From contig QYRS01000002.1 of assembly GCA_006503535.1 (NCBI GenBank), positions 1,674,001 to 1,738,000 of the forward strand: 64,000 bases of DNA, written 5' to 3'. The notes beneath the pieces were generated by a model. The model made no database searches. It worked only from the letters and a program-made list of their open reading frames with translations, and was not told where the DNA came from. A program made the translations under genes and the position numbers. Positions 46,090 through 59,253 of this stretch are shown in pieces (the first letter of the stretch is position 1; each line of letters starts with the position of its first letter). The DNA comes from Arthrinium phaeospermum. Its lineage: Eukaryota; Ascomycota; Sordariomycetes; Amphisphaeriales; Apiosporaceae.

Positions 46090-49000
46090 ATGATACTCAC
46101 AAGGGCACTCGCCGTCGCTGCTGGTTTAGCATGCAGTCAGGCCAGCGCCTATGCCCATGCTATCTCTCCTCGCTCCCAACCACCTGGGTTCATTAAACAA
46201 GAATGGCCTGCCTGCATCAACCTTGTCCAGTATCATGCCGGACGTTGTTGCATTGCCGGAAAGCCTTGTCCTTCTCCAATGGGAGCAGAGGCCGAAACAT
46301 ACACAAAAGCCAATCCTCATCGCTCTCAACCACCTGCATCTACAGGACAAGTGTGGCCTACATGCATCAATCTTGTCCAATATCATGGCGGAGGTTGCTG
46401 CATTGCTGGGAAGCCCTGTCCTTCTCCGCTGGGGACAGAGATTGTCCCAACTACAAGTAGTAGTACGGCCCAAAACACTTTCGCATCAGGCAATGGGCAA
46501 CCGCCAGCGGCACCAACGATCAAAACCACTCAGACTACCGACCAAGATGGAAAGCCTACAATCATTGCTGTCATCGAGGGGGGTCCCATAACCTCCCTTA
46601 TCACCCTTTCGTCTGGTCCCCAGCCTACATCACTCGACCCTGCTGGAAGCCCTATGAAAACCAGTGTTTCGTCCATGTCCTCCCGTTTGGCGAGCAATGT
46701 GCTTCCGCTCGCAAATTCCTGGGCTTCAGCTCCTGATCCAGCCAGGGCTACCACCGCGATTGTGGCTATTGAGAATATTATCCCGGAGGTTGTTGGGCTT
46801 TCGAACGACCTTCCCAATGGCAGAACCATTCTTGATTGTGCTGGTACCGGCAGCTCATCCAGAGGAATACCGGATACAGCCACAACAATTCTGCAACTGA
46901 TGCACGATGTGTACTGCGGAATACTTAGAATCCTCGGAGGACTTGAAACCGGTCAGCAAACAGAAAATCTCAATGATCTAAGTTCTATCGTTCAAGGCAT
47001 TCGAGAAGATGCAGGCAAGGTGTCTTCTAGCCTGTTTATTGCCGTCTCACAGCTTGGCACTGATATGCCTCCTGCTACCCAGACTACAACTGCTGCCAAT
47101 ATCCCTAATTCGCATACTCCGATTGAGCTGACGTCAACTTCCTCTACAAAGACAATCCTCCCTCCAGGAGAAGACAAGGATCCAGGAGAGAGAAAGAATA
47201 CAGGAGATGGGAAGGACCCAGGAGAGAAAGAAGACCCAGGAAAGGGAAAGGATCCTGGAGAGAACAAGGATCCTGGGAAACAAGGGGAACCAACCAAGAC
47301 CGACAACGACCCCAAACCTTCCAGTACAGTGCACAGTAGTTCTTCATGCACTACGACAGTGTCAGCGACTTACGCAAGCGTCTTCTGCTCCATTACGGCG
47401 ACTGCAGGGCCAGGGAAAAACGAAGAGATTAGAAGGAATCAACAATCCACCGGCTGCTCAACGCTTGCATATAGCACTGGAACAGCCTGTAACACACTTT
47501 TAGCATCGACCACTACATCGGGTTTACCGGAGGAGACGCTGTGCAGCCCCAACAATTGCGGTGTTTCGAGCTGCGTGCGGGGGGAGAGTTCCTTGCAGCA
47601 GCTTAAGAAACGTACTGCTCCAGCCCGAGACAGTCAGCCGGAAGCGAACAAATGGTCTGACCCGATAAACTATAATGGGGATCGAAGGAAGTTCATGCGA
47701 GGCGGTAAGTTACTCCCCAAGGTACCCTGTTCATCATAATTTTATTCTGACTGTTAGATAGAGGTTGCACTGGCCCACGCCCAGGAGGCTAACCACGTCG
47801 AGCATGGATTTCATAAGAACCAAGAATTACCCACGTCAAACTGGATCGAGTTTGGCAACCAGGTTAACAATCTGGCTGTCTCGGGGTTGTATGGCTGTAC
47901 GTCAGTCGTGGTCGTTTCTACAAAAGGTGCTTGGGCTAGCCACTTTTGGGAATGGCCATCATTCACACATGGCGACGAGCAATTCGAATTCGACGTCATC
48001 CGTCACTTGCATACGGGGGTAGGAGTACAGTATATGAATGAGTTCGGGCTTGACGAGCTACGGAACAACGATAACAACCCCCAGGGACACATGTTTGACG
48101 ATGCCAATCAGCCTCGTGTCTTCGTCATGGCCCCACGCAAGAAAGTAGATACGCCGAAGGGAAAACCCAGCAACTCGGAAACGGCCGGCGGAAGCGAGTT
48201 CAGACACAACGGTTACGTCAACCGCATACTTGCGGAACTGAGGACTATTTTCCCCCGCAATAACGAATTAACTCTCTCGACTATCCAGTACTCAATCCAA
48301 CAGAAATGGGAGTGGGTGGATGTGGGGGATGCTAACGGACAGCCAGATTGGATACCGGATAGAGGCGATAGTCTGTTCAACTTCCACAGGGGAAAGCTGC
48401 TTGTTCAGTATCAACCAGCCCCAAAGAAATGTGAACGCAACACAGACATGGTCGAGGCGGACCAGCCCAAAGCCATGTGGCGTATATGGGTCGAAGGAAA
48501 AGGTAAGCTGAAGAGGCTCCAGTCTGGTTTCTATGAAATAGCCCGACAAAAGAATCTAACGCTTCTCATCACGCAGACATCGGAGATCGACATGCCGAGT
48601 GGGTTCCGGCAGAACATCAACACCTAAAGCGGGATGAACAAAACTGTCCCATGAAGGGGGCCGATCCTGGCATTGGGGACTCTACCAGCGCGAGTCTGCC
48701 AGCTACATCAGCGCCCACTGGCACTGCAAGTCCCACCACTGCCTCCACGACGGCCCCTACCGAGCCGCCGCCGCCACCGTCGACCCCGAAGACATGCAAC
48801 CTGCATCTTGACGAGTATGTCGAGGACCCTGATCACAAACCTATCCTCGTGGAGTACAGCTTTTACGACGGGGGCGACAAGCCGAAACACCAGGGCCAGT
48901 TCAAAAAGGACTGGAACCAAGAGTACCTTGTGCCCATATCCGAGACGGGACTCAGTCACCCGATCTCCGTGACGGTGACCGACAAACTACCGCCAGGTGC

Positions 49001-49244
49001 GGTGGATCCGAAATGTCCATCGGTCGAGGAGGCAGGGTGCGACCGTACGTTGTGGAGGAGCTGGGTAATTCATCTCAAGTACGGCGAGATGGCCTGGCCC
49101 AGCAGCTATGTCTCGAACCTTTACTGGGTAGACCCCGAGAGGCTGCCGAACTGCCAAGTCGGTAATTGGGCCCAGGATGACTTTTTCGGGGGAGCTGTCA
49201 AGAGCGCTCCGCACCGGCAGATGGATGGTCGTTTTGCTTGCTAA
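46090..49244 (+). CDS. Large modular secreted protein with duplicated Cys-rich modules
   Basis: Exons 46090-47704, 47762-48502 and 48577-49244 give 1007 residues. Residues 1 to about 22 form a clear signal peptide (MILTRALAVAAGLACSQASA). Two Cys-rich modules follow at about 28-65 and 78-115. They are exactly 50 residues apart, each with W-P-x-C-I-N-L-V-Q-Y-H, a Cys-Cys pair and GKPCPSP. Next come a Ser/Thr-rich region, a charged PGE/PGK/KDPG repeat (about 358-400), a Cys-containing stretch, and from 539 a folded-looking region containing GLYGCTSVVVVSTKGAWASH. A Thr/Pro linker (TEPPPPPSTP near 846) leads to a C-terminal Cys-containing domain. The architecture suggests an extracellular or wall-associated protein. 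I recognise no catalytic motif and give no function. It lies upstream of the PKS. Confidence 0.8.
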
Positions 49245-50713
49245 GAGTCCCATTATGTTCGTTGTCAGTTTTTTTTTTGTTTTTGTCTATCAGTGTCTTG
49301 ATCTACATTGGTTATCCATCGCCGATACAATACTGTTGAACCTTTCCCATGAGGAGTGATATTCTCCACGTTTCTGCATCTGCAGTGATTGAATCGTTTT
49401 CCTCGGGGCACGCCTTTCAAAACCTCTCTGCTTCAGACTACGTATCCCGTTGCCATCTTCTTCATATGTTTCGCTAGGACTCCCATGGCCGGTAGCGATG
49501 TGACTGAGGTTCTCGTCGACGTCACCGCCACTTCTTGGACGTCATCCCGGCCTGCCGTGGCCTGCAGTCGAAATAGAGTCAGCGCTATCCGGGAGGCCGA
49601 GCGTCCAACGCTACCATTGGATCAGATGCGGGGCAAGGCGTTCACGGAATAGGGGGCTTCTTCCGAACTTCTGCCACTCCTGCCCGAGCAAAAACAAAGT
49701 TTCTGCTTCATGCATGTAACACTTAACCTACCCCTCAAGCCCAGACTCGGTAGTTCAACATGCTCTCCATAGTCGCATGACCAAGACGCAGACGATAAAG
49801 TGATTGGTTAGTTCAGCCGAGACTGAGCCCTAGTCACATGTCGGAAATTTCACGAGTATGTTACCAAAGTAGCTGTTTGGTGGGAAAAAACTTCGTTGTC
49901 GCTCAGATAAGAGCTCAGATGGATAGGCTAAACACCCATATCGTTGCACGATATGCACATATCACTAGAAGAATTCAATCCCCGCCATCTGGCAAATCTG
50001 ACTCCCTATGTGCCCATGTTTATCTGTAGTTGACAAGTTGTGATGCAGGGAGCTGAAGCTTACGTGATATGATTCGAGATGAAAAACTTACAACTTGTTG
50101 CAGATAAGAGAGCACATGCTTGGACACCGGGCGCGACTCGTTGCAAAGTTCGGTAAGATTGCTGTATCTAGGTTGATAGCGACAACTTCCAGAACGCTAC
50201 TGCATCAAACTGAATTGTTGGTTCAAGACAAAAGATTTGGGCAGTCGGCAAGTTCAGAGTGAAGTGGTATTGCCAGGGCGCATGCTCTGGCTCTGGCTCT
50301 GGCTCAGGCTCGAGGCCCGCTCCTTGATGCCTCGCATTGGCGTGCGCATGAAACAAAAACACGCAGTCGCGAGGTTTGTTCCTTCCCAGGGAATTGACTT
50401 TGATATCAAACTGAATTGGGAGACGCAACCATCAGGGCCCCGCTCGTTCTACCGATAGTGGTTTGGTCCGCTGGGTAAGCTTGTGTTTCCTGATATTGTT
50501 ACCATATTGACTGGTGACGTTAATCAGAAACTGATGTCTGGCGATACAGCAACTTATTCGTATCTATCAACCCGCTACCTCTATTTTCATCTAGAGAAGG
50601 CCGGTGGATTGCAATTACCTGGTGTTAAGGAACATAGGCCCACAACTGTTTTTACTGGCCGAAGAATCCTTTGATTCTTATTGAGAAATATCTTACATTG
50701 ATTTTGAGTAAAA
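49245..50713. promoter_or_regulatory. Upstream region of the polyketide synthase
   Basis: 1.47 kb between two plus-strand genes. Contains an inverted repeat ATATCGT-TGC-ACGATAT (49938-49954) and a CTCTGG-type hexamer microsatellite near 50283-50310. No supportable gene. Confidence 0.5.
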
Positions 50714-53700
50714 ATGCCTCAAGACGCCCCCATTGCGGTTGTAGGCTTTGCCTACCGCGCTCCAGGTGTTGGCGGAAAAGGCCTATGGGACTACTTGGCA
50801 CAAGCAAGATCGGCCTGGTCCAAAGTCCCCCCGGATCGCTTTGACCAAGATGCGTACTGCAGGCCAGGTCCCGAGAAGTCGGGCGTATTCCGGGTTCAGG
50901 GCGGCCACTTTGTCCCCGGGGACATCTATGCCTTCGATGCCGCTTTCTTCAACATGAGAGCGGAGGAGGCAAAAAACGCCGATCCACAGCAGCGCATGCT
51001 GCTCGAAATTGCCCTAGAGGCCGCCGAGATGGCAGGCCACAGCCTGAACAGCCTCGCAGGCCAGAAGATTGGCGTTTTCATCGGCAGCGGGCAACACGAG
51101 TACTCGGGATGTCTGACCGACGATCACTTCGGTGTCAAGACGTTCACCGCTACAGGCATCGCGCCGTGCATGCTCGCGAACCGGCTTTCATACTTCTTCG
51201 ACATAGACGGCCCCAGCACGGTTCTTGACTCGGCGTGCGCTTCGAGCGCGTATGCTGTGCACCAGGGAATCTTGGCAATTCGCAACGGAGACTGCAAAGC
51301 CGCATTCGCAGCAGCGGCTTCCTTGAATATCGGCCCTGGCGGCTTTCTAGCACTGGAGAAGACAGGGTAAGCAATGCAGCTCTCCATTATACCCATTTTG
51401 CATATCGTATTACTTTCGTACTGAATCCAGAATTGGACAGGGCGCTTTCAGACGATGGCAGGAGTTACTCGTATGACTCGAAAGCTTCGGGCTTTGGCCG
51501 TGGCGAGGGCGGCGCTTGCCTGCTGCTAAAAGCCATGGACGAGGCCATCAGAGATGGAGACCCTATCCAGGCCATTATACGAAGCTCTGCTTGCAACCAC
51601 GGCGGCCGATCCGACGGTATTACTATGCCGAACGGCATAGCTCATCGGGAATTGCTTCGGCGGGTTCATGAGATGGCAGGCTTGGATCCATCCGACACAG
51701 CTGTTGTTGAGGTAAGTCTCTGAGATGCGTGGAGGTGATGTTTTGGTCTTTCAGTATGCAACATGGTTGATCATGGGTTGTTGCCTTCCATGTGATGTTC
51801 TTACCCCTGAATTGGTACTTGTCTCATGTACCCCCCTGAATTGCAGTTTAGCTCGGGGAAATAGTGGGACCCCTTCGTTCGGCACCCTTCCAGCAAATGA
51901 CCCGTCTTTCCTATCAGCAACAACGACAGCAGACATTCACTGACATCAATTAATTCGAATAGGGCCATGGAACCGGAACAGCTGTTGGGTGAGTATCACA
52001 AAGAAAAACCAAGATGAGGACTGTTGACTAATGAAGAAACGCCCATAGTGATCCTATTGAGGCTGGCGCCTTCACGTCAGTTCTCGCAAAACATCGCACG
52101 GCCTCCAATCCGATCTACATTGGTTCGATAAAGTCTAACATGGGGTCAGTATTTGAATACATCTTTGTTGTTTGTCATTTCTAGCTAACACGGTATTCCT
52201 AGTCACTTGGAGGGTGCAAGTGGTATGATCGGAATGGTGAAGGCCATTCTCCAGGTCAAACACGGAGTCGTATTGCCTACGGCCGGGTTTGAGTCCATCA
52301 ACCCCAAGATTCAAGACAAGGAGAAAATTGTTGTGCCCAAGACCCAAATTCAATGGCCTCGGGGGGAGGTTAGGAGGATTCTAGTCACTAACTTCGGTAA
52401 GAACTGGCCTACCTACAGAACGCATATCGTCTTGAGCACTATGCTAACTACGTAAATGCAGGATTTGGTGGCAGCAATGCTGCTGTGATCATTGAGGAAC
52501 CACCACCCAAGAATTCCATCGAGACAAACGGATACTCAACAAACGGCAAATTCCAGAAGAATGGCGTCAATGGCAACGAGCTTCACCAAAATGGCCACAA
52601 CACAGAAGTCAAGCGGGCATTTGTATTTTCAGCCAAGTCAGAACGGAGCCTGATTGAATATTTGGCGTCATTCGAGGAGTATCTCAGCGGAGCACCCAGG
52701 ACTGTTGGTTTCATGACGAATCTGAGCTATACGCTGGGAGAGCGACGCACCCACTTTCCTCACCGTGTCTCCGTTGTCGCGAATTCCATCCCAATTCTAT
52801 TAGAGAGGCTGTCTACTGCCAAGCCAGCAAGAGCCAAGGAGAGGGTCGTGGCCTTTGCTTTCACTGGACAAGGTGCCCAGTAAGTGCATGATCCGTATTT
52901 ACCCTTTGTGTCACTCACAATAACGCCAACTAACATATCGTTATAAAACAGGTATCCTCAGATGGCTGCCAAATTACAACACTACAGGGTTTTCACCAGG
53001 GAAATGGCTGTAGCAGAGGCACACTTTCGAGAATTTGGCGCCGCCTGGAGTCTAACAGAAGAACTCGAAAAGTCGGATGCTACTTCATGTATCAACAATG
53101 CCGAGATCAGTCAACCTGCATGTACCGCGGTTCAGCTCGCCCTCGTAATAATTCTGAGGAGCTGGGGCGTGGAGCCAGCCGTTGTTACCGGACATTCCAG
53201 TGGCGAGATAGCAGCCGCCTTCACCGCGGGTCTTTTGTCTTTCAAGACGGCTTGTGCTATCGCATACTTCCGAGGCCAGGCAGCTGCCCGGTTATCCAGC
53301 AGATATGCCGGGAAAGGTGCCATGCTTGCTTTAGGGATCGATCTTGAAGAGGCAACTGATCTCATCAACGAGCATTCGGGAGGTGCTTACTCGACCATTG
53401 CCGCCATCAATAGCCCGCGGAGCGTCACTATCTCGGGAGATCTTCCAGCCATCCAGAGCATCCAGCAAGCTGCTGGCGAGAAAGGCTTGTTTTCTCGACG
53501 ACTGAAAGTTGACATTGCTTATCATTCGCGCCATATGGAGTCAGTGGCCGATTGGTACCTCGAAACCATCAAGCCTTTCTGTGATGGGGATCTCGCCGAC
53601 CAACCAGCAAGGGAGACTCCGTTTCCGACTTTCGTGTCGTCCGTAACTGGACGAGTTGAAGACGAAGCCGTGGATGATGCCAAATATTGGGTGCAGAACC

Positions 53701-56700
53701 TGGTTCGCCCAGTGAGATTCTGTGATGCCATCCAACAAGTCGTCATGCCGAATGGTAAAGACATGATCAGCAGCAAAGGCACAGTTGCCAACCTCGTCAT
53801 CGAGATTGGGCCTCATTCCGCGTTGAAAAATCCAATCAAGCAGACGATTGAGCTCACTCGATCTCAAAATGCCGGAAGCCAGCAAACTATCCCAATAACA
53901 TATCTTCCCTCCTTGATACGCGACACAGACGGGGATGAGGCACTTCTCGACCTGGCCAGTTCCCTTTTCACTTTGGGCTCTCATATCAATTTCGGGGAGG
54001 TCAATGGGACTACCGTGAACACTGCCAACGTGCTTGATGATATTCCGGCTTATGCATGGGACAGATCGACGAGCTACAAGATTGAGTCAAGATCCAATCA
54101 CGAAAAGCTGTTTCCCGGCGAGCCTTATAACTCTCTGATCGGTAGACCGTTGTCCTCCAATGGCGGCAAGGAGCGTGCATATCGACAGGTCTTTACGCTC
54201 GACGAGATGCCCTGGATCCGCGACCATGCCGTGGCTGGCGCTGTTGTCTTCCCCATGACTGGGTATATCGCGTGTGCCATTGAGGCTGCGCGGAAGACAT
54301 CTTCTGTGCCTGCGGCCGCTTTTGTCGTCCGTGATTTTTACATCAAGGAGCGCATGGAAATTCAAGAAGAACAGGCTATCGACATGGTCACCAAACTGAA
54401 ACCGGCCGCCACAGGCGCATCGAGCTTTTCTCAGACGGCCTGGGACTTTGAAATATCAACCTGGGACAATGCTACTGGGTGGACAATACATTCTCATGGC
54501 TCTGTCCAGCCCGAGGCCAAAAGCATGACGGCGGATACTGTAGGATTGGAGACCTCTCTTTCCCTGGTCAATACGACAGGGAAGCTTATCGAACACGACC
54601 TCACCAACTACTACAAAGAAGCCAGCGTGAGAGCGACTCGTTTCGGACCCACTTTCCAGAACTCAGTCAGGTTCTTCTCGGGGAAAGGATACACGGTACT
54701 CGAACACAAACTGCGTGATCTTGGCATCGCCTCAGCAGAGGGCCCAGGTAGCCCAAACTCTGTCAACTCTCCCGTCACGGTCGACCCTCCAACACTGGAT
54801 GGATTTCTTCAAGGAGGCGCTCCTCTCCAGATTACCGAAGACGGAAGACTACCGGCCCAGATGCCAAATTATATCAGTCGTTTCCGCGTCTCTAACACTA
54901 TACCCTCAACACCTGGACAACGATTCGACATTGTCACTAGATTGTTACATTACGACTTCAAGGGAGGCCGCATGCAGATTGGTGTGGCTGCATTCTCACG
55001 GAGCCCCGACAACGCGTTGATACCCATAGCTGAGTGGGAGTCGGTTGCGTTTCGCACCGTTGGGTCTGCTGAAGAGAACATTGACCCAGCCGCGAGCCTC
55101 CCGGACAATTGGGGGTGGGAACTGTTGCCCAGTCTCGAGTATCTCTCCGATGACCAGATCGAGAAGGTCCTCCCGGAACATGCCGACGACCAAGCTGAAG
55201 AAACGCGCGCTGAAGACCTAAAGCGAATAGCATGGTACTATATCAACAAAGGACTGGTGGAGACAGCTCGAGATGACCGCTCGAAATTGCCCTACCACCT
55301 AGCCCAGTTCGTCAAGTGGGGTATTCGGCACGATGCCGCGAGCAAAGTAACTCTGGCCTCAGACGCTGCGGCTACGGAACTGCGCAACATGGTCCGCAGT
55401 CGAGACGCCCAAGGTGAGATGCTCTGCGTCCTGGGCGAGCAGATCGTGCCCATTCTGCGCCAAGAGGTCGAACCGCTCGAGATTATGCTCAGCGACGGCC
55501 TGCTCACGCGCCACTACGAGGCTGATGCGATGAACGCCCACTTCAGCAAGACCATGGGCAAACTGGTGTCTCACCTATCCGACCTTGTTCACAACGTGCG
55601 AGTACTTGAGGTCGGCGCGGGCACGGGTGGGACCACATTGCCTGTGCTCCAGGCCCTTACGCGCAATCGGAAAGAAGAAGGTGCTGTCTATGTGAACTAC
55701 ACCTTCACCGACATCTCGACAGGGTTCTTTGAGAACGCACGCGAAAAGCTGGCCCAGTGGTCCCAACACATCACATTCCAGAAGCTGGACATCACCCAAG
55801 ACCCCGCGGAGCAAGGCTTTGAACTTGAGGATTTCGACGTCGTCATCGCTGCCAACGTTTTACACGCCACACCAGATATGCGAATCACCATGGCGAATGT
55901 ACGAAAGCTGCTGAAGCCCAGGGGCAAGCTCTTATTGCTGGAGGCAAGCGCACATCCACCGACTCTCTTGCCCTTTTTCCTGCTCCCGGGTTGGTGGTAC
56001 GCCGAGGATCAGTATCGTGACCGTGAAGAAGGTCCGATGATGCCCGTCCCTGTTTGGGACCGTCTACTCAAAGACACCGGTTTCTCGGGAGTGGACATCA
56101 ACGTTAAAGACCAACTGGGTGGCCAAGAGCAGGTTATGGGTATCATGTGTGCCACCAGGGTTGGCAAGATGGAGGCAAACCAGACCGTGACGGTGTGTGG
56201 CCCGTTTATGGACAAGGAAGAAGTCGGTTTCGCACAGACTGTCGCCGATGCTGTTACTGAACGGTTCGGCTGTCATACCACGATGAGAGCCTTCGCCGAC
56301 ATCGACCCAACGGAGGATCCGTTGTACATTGTACTTGATTCGCCGAGGCACAGTTTGATGAAAGACGTCGATGCTGCAAAGTTTGACAGTATGAAGGACC
56401 TCTTGGTACGCAATGCAGGGCTACTATGGGTCATCCCCGATGACGGACCGGTCGAGAGTGGAACTATCAAGGGAATCATGCGGACCTTGCGACTCGAGGA
56501 TGAGCCGAAGAACCTGATGATCATTGACCAGTTACCGCTTACCGCGCAAGGCGTATCGGCCATACTTGATCTTACCAAGAAGCTCCGAGACCCAGAGGTG
56601 ACCCGCACACAGGACCTGGATTTTGTGTGGCACGCAGGGTCAATCCATGTACCTCGGATGCGGTTGTTGCGAGAGTTGAAAGAGCCATTCGCTGTGGAGC

Positions 56701-58910
56701 AGGGCATATCATGTCGCAAGCTACAGAACATCTGGGACGGCGAACGCGCATTGGAGATGACGATAGATAGTGCCGGCAGCCCTGACTCTATCTACTACCG
56801 CAGGACTGATGTACTCCAAGACCCTCTAGGAGACAAGGAAGTGCTGGTAAGAGTCGAGGCGGCCGGTGTCAGTCAACGCGATCTCAGTCTTATCCTTGGA
56901 TCCATACCTTGGACTCCACCGGGATTTGATGGGGCAGGCACGATTGTCAATGCCGGCAAATCCGTGGCTGGTCTTGAAGTGGGAGACAATGTCTTCTTCC
57001 TTTCGGTTGAGACTAGCAGTGGCTTCTCTACATATAAGAAGTTGTCATCTTCTCATGTTGCCCTGGTCCCTCCTTTCACCTGCAATACGGACGCCGCGAC
57101 TATGCCTCTGGCATATTCCATGGCTATATACGCTTTGGTGCACACCGCACACCTTGAAAAGGGCGAGACAGTCCTGATCCATGGGGCCACGGGTGCTATT
57201 GGGCAGGCATGTATCACCGTCGCACAGCACCTGGGCGGCAAGGTTTACGCCACTGCTGGCACCAACGACAAGAGGGAGTTCCTCCACGCATCGTACAACA
57301 TACCAAAAGAGCGTATCTTTTGCAGCCGTACCCCCGAGTTCCGAGACAAGATTCTCTGCGCGACAAGTGGGAAGGGCATAGATGTCATCATCAACTCGCT
57401 CAGTGGCGACCTCATGAAGGAGACTTGGTCTTTGGTAGCACCCATGGGCCGGTTCGTCGAGATTAGTAAGAAGGATGCCCTTCAGAATACCAATCTACCG
57501 ATGACGCCATTCGAGAACAATGCCACTTTCCACCCCATTGACTTGCATTGCTTGGCGCAACATCGCCCGCAAGAACTGAGCCGCATCTTTTCCACATTTG
57601 CCGATCTCGCCCGACAGGGCATCGCTCTTCCGATCAAGCCTGTTTCGGTATTCCCCATATCAGATCTGGCATCGGGCTTGCGGAGGCTCAGGTCTGGCGA
57701 GAGCTCGGGCAAAGTCGTGGTAACGGTCGGGAAGAATGAGCTTGTGATGGCTGAGAGCGATCTGAGATCGACAAATTTCCTCTTGAATCCTGACGCGACG
57801 TATATGGTCACAGGTGGAACCAAGGGAATTGGCCTCAGCCTGGGGTACTGGATGATTGAGCACGGCGCCATGAATTTGGTTCTTCTTGGTCGCAGCGGTG
57901 CGTCTGGGGCTGAAGTACAGAAGCTCCTCGCCCGATTCAAAGGGACCAATGTGTGCGTAAGGGCTCTGGCATGCGATGTTGGATCGAAGAGGGAACTGGA
58001 AGGTGTCATGGAATCCATCAAGGATATCCCTCAAGTCCGAGGTGTCGTACACAGCGCCCTTCTCCTCAGCGACAAGTTATTCGAGAATGCCACGTATGAA
58101 GACTGGCAGATCATCATGAGACCCAGAGTGGACGCGGCGTGGCACCTCCACGACCTGCTGCCCAAGGACATGGACTTCTTCATCGGTCTAGGCTCTCTAT
58201 TGGGCGACACGGGTAACCCTGGCCAGGCCATCTACGCCGGCTCGGCTGTGTTCTACCACGAGTTCGCCAAGTATCGCAGTGCCCTGGGCATGCACACCGT
58301 CTCCATCGCCCTGCCGGTCGTGCTGGACGTCGGCTACGTTGCTAGCAACAACCTGAGCGACCTCTTGCAGCAGACCCTCGGCGCCACGCTGACAATGGCC
58401 GACATCTGTACGCTCGTCAAAGGCGCCGTGATGGCGTCGTCGCCGCTCCACCGCGACGCCAAGGCCATCGCCTGCATCTTTTACCTCGACGGCAAGCCTA
58501 TAAGGGACGGGCCCTGGGACTACATCCACCCGGTGTACGCACGCGAGCGCGTCAAGGAGGAGGCCGCCAAGAAAAGGAAGATGATGATGACAAAGAGAGG
58601 AGATGCCGACGGTGTGCTGCACTCTACCGTGAATGGCGCCAGTAGTGGGCCCTGGCAACAGGCCGTCGACGACCCCCTCCCAGGTCTGACCGAGGCGCTC
58701 ATTACCAAGGTCGCCGCCATGACCATGCTGGACCGCGACGAGGTGGGCGCCGACGCGCCGCTGGCCTCGCTCAGCCTTGACTCGCTCGTCTCGGTCGAGC
58801 TGCGCAACTGGATCCGCCGCGAGGCCGGCGTGGAGCTCGTACTGAGCGCCATCACGGGGGCGGAGAGTCTTCGGGCTCTGGCGGTGGAGATCTTGGCGCA
58901 AAGGAAGTGA
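50714..58910 (+). CDS. Highly reducing type I polyketide synthase (KS-AT-DH-MT-ER-KR-ACP)
   Basis: Seven exons: 50714-51366, 51441-51711, 51963-51988, 52049-52144, 52203-52396, 52462-52879 and 52952-58910, giving 2538 residues. KS: Cys175 in DSACASS, His310 in GHGTGT (on a 26-nt exon), His350 in SNMGHLEG. AT: GHSSGE with Ser635. DH: His978 (HAVAGAVVFP) and Asp1169 (LDGFLQ). C-methyltransferase: VLEVGAGTGGTT near 1440, apparently intact. ER about 1840-2130 (GATGAIGQA). KR: TGGTKGIG and Tyr2314, but Ala replaces the usual Asn four residues on. ACP: LDSL with Ser2497. No thioesterase or reductase follows, so release needs a partner in trans. A fully reduced, C-methylated polyketide is the expected product class. 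No tailoring genes are adjacent in the window. Confidence 0.95.
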
Positions 58911-59253
58911 GTTGGGAGAATTTGTTCAATGTGGAATTGCGAGTCATTTATGATCAGGAAGTTTGTTGTTCAATTTGGCCACAGATTGTCGCTTTGAGTT
59001 AGTGGGTTACCGGCGGCACACAGTCGCACATCGCCATTCATTATCCAGGTAGTTAATATAGTTGATGAAATGAACACATGTAGCAGTCATCAGAATAGGT
59101 ATCTCAACAAGTTGTTCCCTATGTTTTCACCAACATAAGCTGAATACTATACATTATGGCTAACTGGACCAAGGGCCCCGGAGTCAGTGATGATAAGCCC
59201 GAGCTGGCCCCTTTACGTCCTGCATGATAGTCCGTCCCTAGGCGTCTCTGTGA
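58911..59253. other. Convergent intergenic region
   Basis: 343 bp of 3' flanks of the PKS and the small membrane protein. Nothing specific seen. Confidence 0.6.
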
